Positions 8,696 through 17,513 of a DNA stretch of 64,000 nt are shown here, one piece after another (position 1 is the first letter of the stretch; each line of letters opens with the position of its first letter). The stretch lies in contig JAHEEK010000005.1 of the NCBI GenBank assembly GCA_024640765.1, positions 62,001 to 126,000 of the forward strand, given 5' to 3'. Position numbers and translations under genes: made by a program. The DNA is from Nereida sp024640765. Its GTDB lineage: Bacteria; Pseudomonadota; Alphaproteobacteria; Rhodobacterales; Rhodobacteraceae. Under the pieces are notes generated by a model that did not search any database, was not told the origin of the DNA, and saw nothing but the letters and a program-made list of their open reading frames with translations.

Positions 8696-9303
8696 GCCGT
8701 CCTATCATTGCTATTTTGCGGGGCATTCCCACAAAGCAAGCCGCCGAAGCCGCGTCAGTTATTGTCGAAGCAGGCATCACCACTATTGAGGTGCCAATGA
8801 ACAGCCCCGACCCCATCGGGGCGATCAAGGCAATGGCGGACGCGCACGGCCAACAGGCGCTTATCGGGGCCGGCACTGTTCTTAGCAAAGCGCAAGTGGA
8901 CGCGGTAGCTGACGTAGGCGGAAAGCTCATTGTATCGCCAAACACAAATCCAGACGTCATCGCACATACAGTAGCACTTGGCCTGCAATCCTGGCCCGGG
9001 GCATTTACGCCGACCGAATGTTTTGCGGCCCTTGAAGCAGGGGCAACAGGATTAAAACTTTTTCCCGGTAATATGGCGGGAATCGGCGGCCTAAAGGCGA
9101 TCCGCGCAATTTTGCCCCAAGGCACACAGGTTTACGCTGTAGGCGGCGCAGGGCCCGATAATTTTGCAGAATGGATCGCAGCAAGCGCTGACGGGTTTGG
9201 CATCGGGTCAGGCATCTACAAACCGGGAATGAGCACAAACACCATCGCCAAAAACGCAGCGGCGATTGTTGCCGCCTATGATGAGGCCATAAATGATCTT
9301 TGA
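8692..9303 (+). CDS. dgoA: 2-dehydro-3-deoxy-6-phosphogalactonate aldolase
   Basis: This 203-residue class I KDPG/KDPGal aldolase cleaves KDPGal to pyruvate and glyceraldehyde-3-phosphate. The family start IAILRGI, Glu33 in TTIEVPMNSP and the Schiff-base lysine Lys122 in TGLKLFPG are all present. IEVPMNSP with a proline after Ser is typical of DgoA rather than Eda. It overlaps dgoK by ATGA and the lactonase gene by 11 bases. Together with dgoK it makes the lower pathway unambiguous: the operon ends in galactonate-derived, not gluconate-derived, intermediates. Confidence 0.93.
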   Translation: MSRPIIAILRGIPTKQAAEAASVIVEAGITTIEVPMNSPDPIGAIKAMADAHGQQALIGAGTVLSKAQVDAVADVGGKLIVSPNTNPDVIAHTVALGLQSWPGAFTPTECFAALEAGATGLKLFPGNMAGIGGLKAIRAILPQGTQVYAVGGAGPDNFAEWIAASADGFGIGSGIYKPGMSTNTIAKNAAAIVAAYDEAINDL

Positions 9304-10105
9304 CGAACGCGCCTGCGCGCTTGGTGAAGGGCCTTTGTGGCACCCGCTGCGACAGGAACTTTTCTGGTTCGATATCTTGGGAAAAACCCTGCATTCGCAA
9401 GATCAAACATGGCAGTTTAGTGAGTATGTCTCGGCCGCTGGCTGGATGTCTGAAACGCAGCTTCTGATTGCGTCCGAAACAGCTTTGTTCACGTTTGATC
9501 TGGAAACGGGAGTGCAAACTACTGTCGCCGAGCTAGAAGCCCATTTGCCTGATAACCGCTCAAACGATGGGCGCGCCGATCCTTGGGGGGGCTTTTGGAT
9601 TGGTACGATGGGTAAGAAGGCGCAGCCCAAAGCGGGTAGCATTTACCGCCTGTTCGAAGGCAAGCTGCACCGCCTATTTGCAAATATCACGATTAGCAAC
9701 GCCATCTGCTTTGCCCCTGATAAATCCTGCGCCTATTTCACGGACACAACGACAAAACAGATCATGCGTGTCCGCCTTGATGATGCGGGGTGGCCCGATG
9801 ACGCACCAGCCGTACACGTTGATCTGACGGCCCAAGGCCTCAACCCAGATGGTGCAGTCACAGACGCCAACGGCAATTTGTGGGTGGCACAATGGGGTGC
9901 GTCGCGGGTAGCCGTCTATGATCCATCAGGAAATTTCATTGAGGCGCATGAATTCAGTGCTACCCAAATCAGCTGCCCTGCGTTGTCTGATCAAGGGCTC
10001 TTTGCAACCAGCGCTGCAGTCGATGTGACTGAGACCGACGGCGGCAAAACCTTCTTCAAGCCGCTCAACGTATCGCCCCAGTTGGAGCATCATGTAAAAG
10101 TATGA
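9293..10105 (+). CDS. SMP-30/gluconolactonase-family lactonase (probable galactonolactonase)
   Basis: This 270-residue six-bladed beta-propeller lactonase has the family signatures ALGEGPLWHP at the N terminus (metal-ligand Glu), DNRSNDGRADPWGGFWIGTM near residue 86 and LNPDGAVTDANGNLWVA near 182. Known relatives hydrolyse sugar lactones using a divalent metal. In this operon the substrate is inferred to be the galactonolactone formed by the dehydrogenase. It overlaps the aldolase gene by 11 bases and the beta-galactosidase by ATGA. No signal peptide, so cytoplasmic. Confidence 0.88.
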   Translation: MIFDERACALGEGPLWHPLRQELFWFDILGKTLHSQDQTWQFSEYVSAAGWMSETQLLIASETALFTFDLETGVQTTVAELEAHLPDNRSNDGRADPWGGFWIGTMGKKAQPKAGSIYRLFEGKLHRLFANITISNAICFAPDKSCAYFTDTTTKQIMRVRLDDAGWPDDAPAVHVDLTAQGLNPDGAVTDANGNLWVAQWGASRVAVYDPSGNFIEAHEFSATQISCPALSDQGLFATSAAVDVTETDGGKTFFKPLNVSPQLEHHVKV

Positions 10106-12000
10106 TCACTAAACAGCCCCGCACCCTTGGCACTTGCTATTATCCCGAACACTGGGACCGCAGCATCTGGGAGGATGATGCACGAAGAATGGTCGAAGCA
10201 GGCCTGAGCTGGGTCCGGATCGGTGAATTCGCTTGGTCGCAGATTGAGCCGCGCGAAGGTGAATTTCAATGGGACTGGTTGGATGACGCCATTGAGATTT
10301 TGGGCCGTGCTGGCCTGAAAGTTGTGTTGGGCACCCCCACAGCGACGCCCCCCAAATGGGTTCTGAACAAATATCCCGACATGCTGGCAATAGACGCACA
10401 AGGGCAGCCCCGCAAATTTGGCTCGCGCAGGCACTACTGCTTTTCGCATTTGCCATACCGCGCAGAAGCTGGCCGGATCACACGCAACTTGGCAGAACGC
10501 TACGGGCCAAACGACTTCATCCACGCATGGCAAACCGACAACGAATACGGTTGCCATGATACTGTCATATCTTACTCTGATGCGGCGCGAAGTGGCTTTC
10601 AAAATTGGCTCGCAGCGCGCTACAACGACATCACCACCTTGAATAAGGCATGGGGTAACGTCTTTTGGTCGATGGAATACGATGATTTCTCCGAGATCGA
10701 TCTGCCTAACCTAACGGTGACCGAACCAAGCCACATCCACCAACTTGATTTCATGCGGTATAGCTCGGACATGGTTGTGGCCTTTAACAAATTTCAGACC
10801 GATATTTTACGCACCCATACAGATGCGCCGCTGATCCACAATTACATGGGGCGTATTGTGGAGTTTGATCATTTCGATGTGGGGGCGGACCTCGATATTG
10901 CGTCATGGGACAGCTATCCGATTGGCTTTTTGTCAGACCGTCTTGAAGTAAGCGATGCACACAAACAGCATTTTTTGCGCCAAGGAGATCCGGACTTTCA
11001 GGCCTTTCACCACGATCTGTACCGCTCGGTGGGCCGCGGCCGTATGTGGATCATGGAACAACAACCTGGTCCAGTAAATTGGGCCCCCTACAACCCTGCC
11101 CCTCTTGATGGGATGGCGCGTTTATGGGCATGGGAAGCTTTTGCGCATGGTGCTGAAACCGTGTGCTATTTCCGCTGGCGACAGGCGCCTTTTGCCCAAG
11201 AGCAAATGCATGCAGGCTTGCTGCATCCTGACAGCACCGATGCGCCGGCCCTCTGTGAGGCACGTCAAGTTGCGAACGAAATTAAGGCGATGCCTGATGC
11301 CAATACTGCAAAAGGCGATGTGGCAATCATATTTGATTATGCCTCAGCATGGGCGTGGTTTGCGCAGCCACAGGGCGCAGATTTTGATTATTTCAGACTT
11401 ATGTTCGACACATACCGCGCCTTGCGGCGCGCAGGCCAAAACGTGGATATCCTAACACCCGACGCCGCCTCGCTTGATGGCTACAGTGCTATTTTCGCGC
11501 CTGGTTTGATGACCATTCCGGACGGGCTGCGCAAGCTACTGCAAAGTACCAAAACGCCCGTCGTTTTAGGGCCGCGTACCGATACCAAAGACATCAATCT
11601 GGCCATCCCAACCCCGATGGGCCCGAATGTTGAGGGGCTTGATGTCACTGTGCGGATCACTGAAAGCATTCCGCCCACTGCGAAGTTTGACCTGAAAGGA
11701 GGCGGCACCGCGCGCCACTGGTTTGAGCATATTACAGGTAACGCCAAAACGCAGATTGAAACGATCGACAATCAGCCCGTGCTGGTCGGAAGAAATGGCC
11801 TTTTCTACCTTGGCGCATGGCTTGATGAGGCAGGATTTGACCGCGTGATCCAGATGTTTGTGACGCCCCATAAAATGCCAGCAGGTGTACGTGTTCGCGA
11901 CACAGATACCCACAGGTTTTGGTTCAACTACAATCCACACACCGTCACAATTGATGGCCATGAGATATCAGCAGCAGGTGTAACATGGCAGAAATTGTAA
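10102..12000 (+). CDS. Beta-galactosidase, glycoside hydrolase family 42
   Basis: This 632-residue GH42 enzyme opens with LGTCYYPEHWDRSIWEDD. The acid/base is Glu148 in WQTDNEYG and the nucleophile is Glu319 in MWIMEQQPGPVNWAPYN. A trimerisation-like domain and a beta-rich C-terminal domain follow. It removes terminal beta-galactosyl residues and complements the GH36 enzyme, so the operon handles both anomeric linkages. No export signal, so it acts on imported oligosaccharides. The start overlaps the lactonase stop (ATGA), and the 3' end overlaps the mutarotase gene by 16 bases. Confidence 0.95.
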   Translation: MITKQPRTLGTCYYPEHWDRSIWEDDARRMVEAGLSWVRIGEFAWSQIEPREGEFQWDWLDDAIEILGRAGLKVVLGTPTATPPKWVLNKYPDMLAIDAQGQPRKFGSRRHYCFSHLPYRAEAGRITRNLAERYGPNDFIHAWQTDNEYGCHDTVISYSDAARSGFQNWLAARYNDITTLNKAWGNVFWSMEYDDFSEIDLPNLTVTEPSHIHQLDFMRYSSDMVVAFNKFQTDILRTHTDAPLIHNYMGRIVEFDHFDVGADLDIASWDSYPIGFLSDRLEVSDAHKQHFLRQGDPDFQAFHHDLYRSVGRGRMWIMEQQPGPVNWAPYNPAPLDGMARLWAWEAFAHGAETVCYFRWRQAPFAQEQMHAGLLHPDSTDAPALCEARQVANEIKAMPDANTAKGDVAIIFDYASAWAWFAQPQGADFDYFRLMFDTYRALRRAGQNVDILTPDAASLDGYSAIFAPGLMTIPDGLRKLLQSTKTPVVLGPRTDTKDINLAIPTPMGPNVEGLDVTVRITESIPPTAKFDLKGGGTARHWFEHITGNAKTQIETIDNQPVLVGRNGLFYLGAWLDEAGFDRVIQMFVTPHKMPAGVRVRDTDTHRFWFNYNPHTVTIDGHEISAAGVTWQKL

Positions 12001-12953
12001 GCTTTGGCACAATGCCAGACGGCACCAAAGTCCATAAAATCACCCTCGCCAATGATGCGTTATCTGCCAGTTTTCTGACCTTTGGGGCGACGTTACAATC
12101 GGTCTATCTGAATGGCGATGCACAGAACCTGACCCTTGGGTTTGATGATCTTGGCTCGTATCTGGCCCCCGGCAACATGGTGGGTTGCGTCATCGGCCCA
12201 GTGGCGAACCGCATTGGCGGCGCACGCGCAATGTTCGACGGAAAAGAGCTGAAGTTCGATCCATCCAGCGGCGGGAACACTTTGCACAGCGGCCCTGATG
12301 GCTGGCACAATCGTGTGTGGGATATTGTGGACAGCACAGAGCGGTGCGTCACGTTTATGCTGAAAGACCCTGACGGTTTGGCTGGTTTTCCTGGCAACAA
12401 AACTGTGACCGCGACCTACGCCATTGCGGGCAACCGTATTGAACTTGCCATCGTGGTCACAAGCGACGCACGAACCCCTGTTGCCGTAACCCACCACGGG
12501 TACTGGAACCTAACTGGGGCGCCAACCATCGATAACCACACCCTTGAGGTGCGCACAGATCAGTACCTGACCTCAGAAAACAGTCTGCCAACGGGCATTG
12601 CAGACGTTGCGGGTACTGAGCTTGATTTTCGTACGCCACGGCTGATCGGAGATACGTCTGTCGATAACAACTTTTGCTTATCACAACAGACGTCCCCAAT
12701 GCGCGAGATCGCGGTGTTGCATGGCGGAGACAAAGCCTTGCACCTATGGAGCACTGACGTAGGCCTGCAGGTCTATGATGGTATCGCATTGAATGTAGAC
12801 GGGCCGATGCCGCGCGCTGCTCTGGCGCTTGAGCCCCAAAGGTGGCCAGACGCGCTGAACAATTCGGACTATCCATCCGTTACTTTGGAAGGCAACGGTG
12901 TGACCACCCAAGTCATGCGCTGGCAGTTTGAGAAAATCAGTTCTGGGAATTGA
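11985..12953 (+). CDS. galM: Aldose 1-epimerase (galactose mutarotase)
   Basis: This 322-residue mutarotase has NRIGGARA (75-82), LHSGPDGWHNRVWD (100-113), the catalytic histidine in THHGYWNL (about His171) and the catalytic base Glu283 in LALEPQRWPD. It interconverts alpha- and beta-galactose, matching the alpha-anomer released by the GH36 enzyme to a beta-specific dehydrogenase. It is the last gene of the operon, overlapping the beta-galactosidase by 16 bases. It converges on the lipase gene, whose stop lies 17 bases inside this reading frame; no terminator hairpin is evident between them. Confidence 0.92.
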   Translation: MAEIVSFGTMPDGTKVHKITLANDALSASFLTFGATLQSVYLNGDAQNLTLGFDDLGSYLAPGNMVGCVIGPVANRIGGARAMFDGKELKFDPSSGGNTLHSGPDGWHNRVWDIVDSTERCVTFMLKDPDGLAGFPGNKTVTATYAIAGNRIELAIVVTSDARTPVAVTHHGYWNLTGAPTIDNHTLEVRTDQYLTSENSLPTGIADVAGTELDFRTPRLIGDTSVDNNFCLSQQTSPMREIAVLHGGDKALHLWSTDVGLQVYDGIALNVDGPMPRAALALEPQRWPDALNNSDYPSVTLEGNGVTTQVMRWQFEKISSGN

Positions 12954-13689
12954 TCAAAGGATCACCAATCATCTGCACCGCCACAGCAAGATCGATCTTT
13001 TCGCCAAACTTTTCTTCGCGCAAAAAGCGCAGCGTATAGGCCATCACGATAGGGTTATTCATCATAAATGTATGGCTAACCGGCAACGTGATGTGAGAAC
13101 GCATCCCCGCCAATTTCGTGCTTTCTACAGACACTTTACCGTCATGGGGCCCATCGATCAAAACAGCACCAAGTGCGCCAAGCGGCACATTACCCGCAAT
13201 GATGCCAACAGGATAATCAACGCCGCCTAATTGACTGGGAACGCTGCCATCACTGGTGCCAAGTTGACGACCAGCAGGACCATTGAGCCATTCAAAAGGC
13301 ACCAAATCCCCAAAGGTATCCACCAACTCTGACCCCTGATTGGGCGGCGCAAGCATGACAACACGCCCAAGATTGGCCGGACGCGCCTTTTCAAGATAGG
13401 CACGCACCAGAATTCCACCCATTGAGTGGGTTACAAAATGCACCTTGCGATCCCCACATTCGGCAACCGCAGGGCCAAGCGTTTGGGCGACCAGCTCCTC
13501 AATTGGCAATTGCCGCGAGGGGTAGCCGGGGTTGATCGTGTGATAGCCCTGCGTCCGCAAAACGCCCTCAAGCACCGCAAGCGATGTGTCGCTGCGCGCC
13601 AACCCATGTAACAGAACTACGCATTCGGCCGTCGCCGGTTGCGCGGTTAAACCCAATGCCATAAGCGCCTTAGCGACCCACGAACGCAT
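12937..13689 (-). CDS. Secreted alpha/beta-hydrolase (lipase/esterase-like)
   Basis: This 250-residue alpha/beta hydrolase has a short signal peptide (about residues 1-21, ending QPATA), an oxyanion HG pair (VVLLHGLARSD), the nucleophile elbow THSMGG (Ser89) and a late histidine in PVSHTFMM. It resembles triacylglycerol-lipase-like esterases that act outside the cytoplasm; the substrate is unknown. I choose ATG 13689 with AGGA about 10 bases upstream; an in-frame TTG at 13698 sits too close to that site. The 5' end overlaps the tail of the decayed ugd gene by about 20 bases, and the 3' end runs into galM tail to tail. Confidence 0.82.
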   Translation of the reverse strand: MRSWVAKALMALGLTAQPATAECVVLLHGLARSDTSLAVLEGVLRTQGYHTINPGYPSRQLPIEELVAQTLGPAVAECGDRKVHFVTHSMGGILVRAYLEKARPANLGRVVMLAPPNQGSELVDTFGDLVPFEWLNGPAGRQLGTSDGSVPSQLGGVDYPVGIIAGNVPLGALGAVLIDGPHDGKVSVESTKLAGMRSHITLPVSHTFMMNNPIVMAYTLRFLREEKFGEKIDLAVAVQMIGDPLINSQN

Positions 13690-14769
13690 AACTTTCAAAT
13701 CCTGCCCGTTTCAAATCTTTTTCCGAATAAACATTGCGCAAATCTGCGAACCGCGACGTGTTCATACGCCGTGCAATCCGGTTCAAATCAAGCGCACGAA
13801 ATTCGTTCAACTCGGTTAACAAAACACACAAATCAGCTTTCTGCACGGCCTTATATGCGTCCTCAGCCCACACCACACCCGGCAAAAGCGTTTCGCCCCC
13901 GCGCCCACCAAGGCAGGTACAATGGTAAGGCTTGGCGCATCACGCATGTCATCTGTATTGGGTTTGAACGTGACCCCCAGAACGGCGATGGTTTTGCCGT
14001 TAAAGCTACCACCACAAAGGGTGAGAAGCTTCTCAATCATGCCGCGCTTGATCTCTTCATTCACCTTGATGACCGTTTCCGTGATCTGCATTGGCACCGC
14101 ATGTTCTTGGCCAATACGCGCCAAGGCTTTGGTGTCTTTGGGGAAACAAGATCCGCCATAGCCCGGCCCTGCGTGTAAGAATTTATTGCCGATCCGCCCG
14201 TCAAGGCCCATGCCTTTCGAGACCTCCTTCACGTCCGCGGCACGTTCGTTTTGCACCACGACCACCACTCAATCTGGGCGCATAAAATCATCTATTGCCG
14301 CCCCCTCACGCAAGAACTCGGGGTTTGATGCCACATCGAACAACGCGCCTTTGTTTGCTTTGCGGATAATCTGTTTAACCTGACGGTTTGTGCCAACGGG
14401 GACTGTCGATTTGGTCACCACGACTGTGTAGTCGTCGATTAGATGCGCAACCTCTTCTGCGGCGGCATATACATATGTAAGATCTGCGTGTCCGTCACCC
14501 CGACGCGTCGGTGTGCCGACAGCAATAAATACCGCATCGGCACCCTTCATGGCACTGGCCAGATCAAGGGTGAACGACAGCCGACCAACCCCAACATTTT
14601 TCGTCATCAGCGCTTCAAGGCCAGGCTCAAATATTGGGACGTGACCCGCATTTAGCTGCTCAATCTTGGCGGGATCTTTATCAACACATACTACGTCATA
14701 CCCAAAGTCCGAGAAACAAATCCCCGAAACAAGCCCGACATAGCCGGTTCCAATCATCGCGATGCGCAA
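13670..14769 (-). pseudogene. ugd: UDP-glucose 6-dehydrogenase, multiply disrupted
   Basis: Three stretches together spell a Ugd/TuaD-like protein. The N-terminal Rossmann part (MRIAMIGTGYVGLVSGICF) runs from 14769 to a TGA at 14269-14271 just after DDFMRPD, where the family has Arg. The frame continues as VVVVVQNERAAD and jumps straight to VKEVSKGMGLDG, missing about 55 residues, then keeps the catalytic block GPGYGGSCFPKD. Near 13885 it shifts frame, losing the short linker before LLPGVVWAEDAYK, and ends normally as ESYAFVGR. A nonsense codon, an in-frame deletion and a frameshifting deletion mean UDP-glucuronate synthesis from this locus is lost. Confidence 0.92.
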
Positions 14770-14909
14770 TTAACCACTCCTGACACTCATTGGTCTAACT
14801 CGTCAAAACAATGCGCGGGGCAGCGGTGCAAAATTGGCCGCGTTCCGCTCTAACTTTTGACTTATTTGCGCACAATACTCAGCGATAATGACAAGAGTGA
14901 GGCACTTAG

Positions 14910-15932
14910 ATGACTGAACAAACAACCGCGTTGGTAACTGGCTCGGCGGGCTTCATCGGGTTTCACCTGTGCCAAAGACTGCTGCGCGACGGGTTCCGTG
15001 TGATCGGTCTAGACGCCATGAAAGATTACTATGACGTTGCCCTAAAGCAGCGCAGACATCAGATTTTACTTCAAAGCGAAGGGTTCACAGCCTGTGAAGA
15101 CAGGCTAGAAGGCGAACAGGTACTGCATAACCTTTTTGAAAAGTACCGCCCTGATGTGGTCGTGCACCTCGCTGCCCAAGCAGGTGTTCGCTATTCAATC
15201 GACAACCCGCGCAGCTATGTTCAGTCCAATCTAATCGGCACTCACGAGCTGTTGGAAGCGGGCCGCGCCTTTCCGTCCGCACATATGCTGCTTGCCTCCA
15301 CCAGTTCCGTGTACGGCGCCAAACACCCAAATGCCTTACGCCGAAACCGACAAGGCAGATACGCGGATACGCAGATGTCATTTTATGCGGCCACCAAAAA
15401 GACAAACGAAGCGATGGCGCACAGCTATGCTCATCTGTTTGGCCTGCCTATCACAATTTTCCGCCTTTTCACTGTTTACGGCCCTTGGGGGCGGCCAGAC
15501 ATGGCGCTTTACAAATTCACACGCAACATTTTGACCGGTGACCCGATTGATGTGTACAACCACGGCGAAATGAGCCGAGACTTCACCTATGTGAACGATC
15601 TGGTCGAAGCGATCCGCTTACTTATTGAAGCAGTCCCTGAACGTAGCGAAGATATCGCCCCGAATGATAGCCTGTCACCAGTTGCGCCATGGCGTGCGGT
15701 GAATGTAGGCAACTCGGAGCCGGTCAAACTGATGGATTTCATAGCGGCCATTGAAAAAGCCACTGGAAAAACCGCAAAACTCAACATGATTGACATGCAG
15801 GCCGGCGACGTGCCCGCGACATGGGCAAACGCGCAATTGCTAAGAGACCTGACCGGATACCAACCTCAAACAAGCGTTGCGCAGGGCGTTGAGGAATTCG
15901 TGCGCTGGTATCGCGACTATTACCAGACATAA
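14910..15932 (+). CDS. UDP-glucuronate 4-epimerase-like NAD-dependent epimerase, locally frameshifted
   Basis: This 340-residue extended SDR has GSAGFIGFHLC (Rossmann), HLAAQAGVRYS, catalytic Ser in STSSVYG and YAATKK (Tyr and Lys), all as in UDP-glucuronate/galacturonate 4-epimerases. Between SSVYGA and ADTQMSF the residues (about 138-152) do not match the family. The alternative frame over 15322-15363 reads NTQMPYAETDKADT, the expected family sequence. An extra A near 15321-15323 and an 8-base tandem duplication (GATACGCG at 15358, GATACGCA at 15366) cancel each other. The frame stays open but a conserved loop is scrambled, so function is doubtful. It diverges from the ugd pseudogene. Confidence 0.75.
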   Translation: MTEQTTALVTGSAGFIGFHLCQRLLRDGFRVIGLDAMKDYYDVALKQRRHQILLQSEGFTACEDRLEGEQVLHNLFEKYRPDVVVHLAAQAGVRYSIDNPRSYVQSNLIGTHELLEAGRAFPSAHMLLASTSSVYGAKHPNALRRNRQGRYADTQMSFYAATKKTNEAMAHSYAHLFGLPITIFRLFTVYGPWGRPDMALYKFTRNILTGDPIDVYNHGEMSRDFTYVNDLVEAIRLLIEAVPERSEDIAPNDSLSPVAPWRAVNVGNSEPVKLMDFIAAIEKATGKTAKLNMIDMQAGDVPATWANAQLLRDLTGYQPQTSVAQGVEEFVRWYRDYYQT

Positions 15933-15942
15933 TGAGTAAAAA

Positions 15943-16019
15943 TGGTGGCGTGGGGGAGACTTGAACTCCCGACCTATCGATTATGAGTCGATCGCTCTAA
16001 CCAACTGAGCTACCGCGCC
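15943..16019 (-). tRNA. tRNA-Met (CAT anticodon)
   Basis: This 77-base cloverleaf has encoded CCA. D arm GCTC/GAGC, anticodon arm ATCGA-CTCATAA-TCGAT giving CAT, and T arm GGGAG-TTCAAGT-CTCCC are all intact. The absence of initiator features (it has a paired first base G1-C72) points to elongator Met. A lysidine-modified Ile2 tRNA with the same anticodon is possible but less likely given the acceptor sequence. The acceptor stem GGCGCGG/CCACGCC has one C5-A68 mismatch. Confidence 0.9.
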
Positions 16020-16100
16020 ACTGGCGGCTGATTTATCGACGGCACCCCATGGCGTCAACCCGCAAACTCGTGCAAATTGCCTTCAACGAAGGGGATGACC

Positions 16101-17513
16101 ATGATTTCTGAATTGCAAAGCATCGTTGGCGAAAATTATGTGACAACCGGCAAGGATTTAGCCGCCTATTCCAGCGACTGGGTCGGCTGGTATAGCTGGA
16201 AACCTCTTGCACTGGTCCGTCCTGCAAATACCGCAGAAGTTGCAACAGTGGTCAAATGGGCGAACGAAAACAAAACCGCAATCGTGCCCGTGAGCGGCAA
16301 TACCGGCCTGAATGGTGGAACCCATGCTGAAGGGGCCGTGATGCTATCGCTCGACCGGCTCAACAAAATTCGCGAAATGCGGGCTGATGCACGCGTGGCA
16401 GTTGTTGAGGCTGGTGTAATAATGTCCCAACTGCATGATGCAGCTGACGCCTTAAACCTTGTGTTTCCGATGACGTTTGGAGCCAAAGGCAGCGCGATGA
16501 TTGGCGGAATGCTATCGACCAACGCAGGCGGCTCAAACGTTTTGCGTTACGGCAACACCCGCGATCTTTGCCTTGGTCTTGAAGTGGTCACCCCCCAAGG
16601 CGAGATCATGGATCTGATGGGCGCGCTTCATAAAGACAACTCTGGTATCAACCTAAAGCACTTGATGATCGGTGCAGAAGGTACCCTGGGAATCATTACT
16701 GCCGCCGTTATGAAGCTGGCCCGGAAGCCGTTGGCCTATGCCACAGCCATGCTGGCGGTGCCCAACCTTGATGATGCTTTGCGCCTTCTGAACAACCTTC
16801 AGCAGGCAACAGGCGGCGGAGTTGAAGCATTTGAATATATGACGCGCCCTTATGTTGAGGCGCATATGAAAAACCACGGCGGCGGAGAACCCTTCGATGC
16901 ACCGCACCAGATCAATATCTTGTGCGAAGTAGGTGCTACGGCGCCGCGTGACGCAGACGTGCAACCCGACGGGTCTGTTCCGATCACATCTTATCTTGAG
17001 GATGTCTTGGGCCAAATGGTGGAAAGCGGTCAGGTGTTGGATGCCGTAATTGCAAAAAACGAGGCGCAACGCCGCCAGATGTGGGAGCGGCGCGAGGCAG
17101 CGGGTGAGGTTCTTCTAAGCCACAAACCACTGGTCAACACAGATGTTTCCGTCGCGCTTGACGATGTTAGCCGCTTTATCAGGCTTGCAGATGCGCGGAT
17201 GCAGCAGATTGATCCCGGCGCACAACCCATGATCGTCTCACACTTGGGCGACGGCAATGTGCACTATGCGGTATGGCCCGCGACACATGATGAGGCCGTG
17301 CATAAATCCATGGTCGAAGCGATTGAGGATTGCGTCGTTGAAGTGCAGGGCAGCTTTTCGGCCGAACATGGCATTGGGATCTCAAAGCTTGATACGATGT
17401 CGCGACGCAAAGACCCCGCGGCCCTTACGATGATGCGCACGCTGAAAACAGCGCTCGACCCCAATAACATCCTCAATCCCGGCAAAGTGATTCCACCGGC
17501 GCCGGCCGATTAA
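16101..17513 (+). CDS. FAD-linked oxidase (D-2-hydroxyacid dehydrogenase, GlcD/D-lactate type)
   Basis: This 470-residue flavoprotein of the VAO/PCMH family has an N-terminal FAD-binding domain (PVSGNTGLNGGTH at about 64-76, and GGMLSTNAGGSNVLRYGNTRD). Its C-terminal oxidase domain has HLGDGNVHYAVWP and the family ending FSAEHGIG...NPGKVIPP. Relatives oxidise D-lactate, glycolate or D-2-hydroxyglutarate; which one applies here is not visible. ATG 16101 is chosen because AAGGGG lies 6 bases upstream; the in-frame ATG at 16095 would abut that site. It overlaps hemC tail to tail by 4 bases. Confidence 0.85.
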   Translation: MISELQSIVGENYVTTGKDLAAYSSDWVGWYSWKPLALVRPANTAEVATVVKWANENKTAIVPVSGNTGLNGGTHAEGAVMLSLDRLNKIREMRADARVAVVEAGVIMSQLHDAADALNLVFPMTFGAKGSAMIGGMLSTNAGGSNVLRYGNTRDLCLGLEVVTPQGEIMDLMGALHKDNSGINLKHLMIGAEGTLGIITAAVMKLARKPLAYATAMLAVPNLDDALRLLNNLQQATGGGVEAFEYMTRPYVEAHMKNHGGGEPFDAPHQINILCEVGATAPRDADVQPDGSVPITSYLEDVLGQMVESGQVLDAVIAKNEAQRRQMWERREAAGEVLLSHKPLVNTDVSVALDDVSRFIRLADARMQQIDPGAQPMIVSHLGDGNVHYAVWPATHDEAVHKSMVEAIEDCVVEVQGSFSAEHGIGISKLDTMSRRKDPAALTMMRTLKTALDPNNILNPGKVIPPAPAD

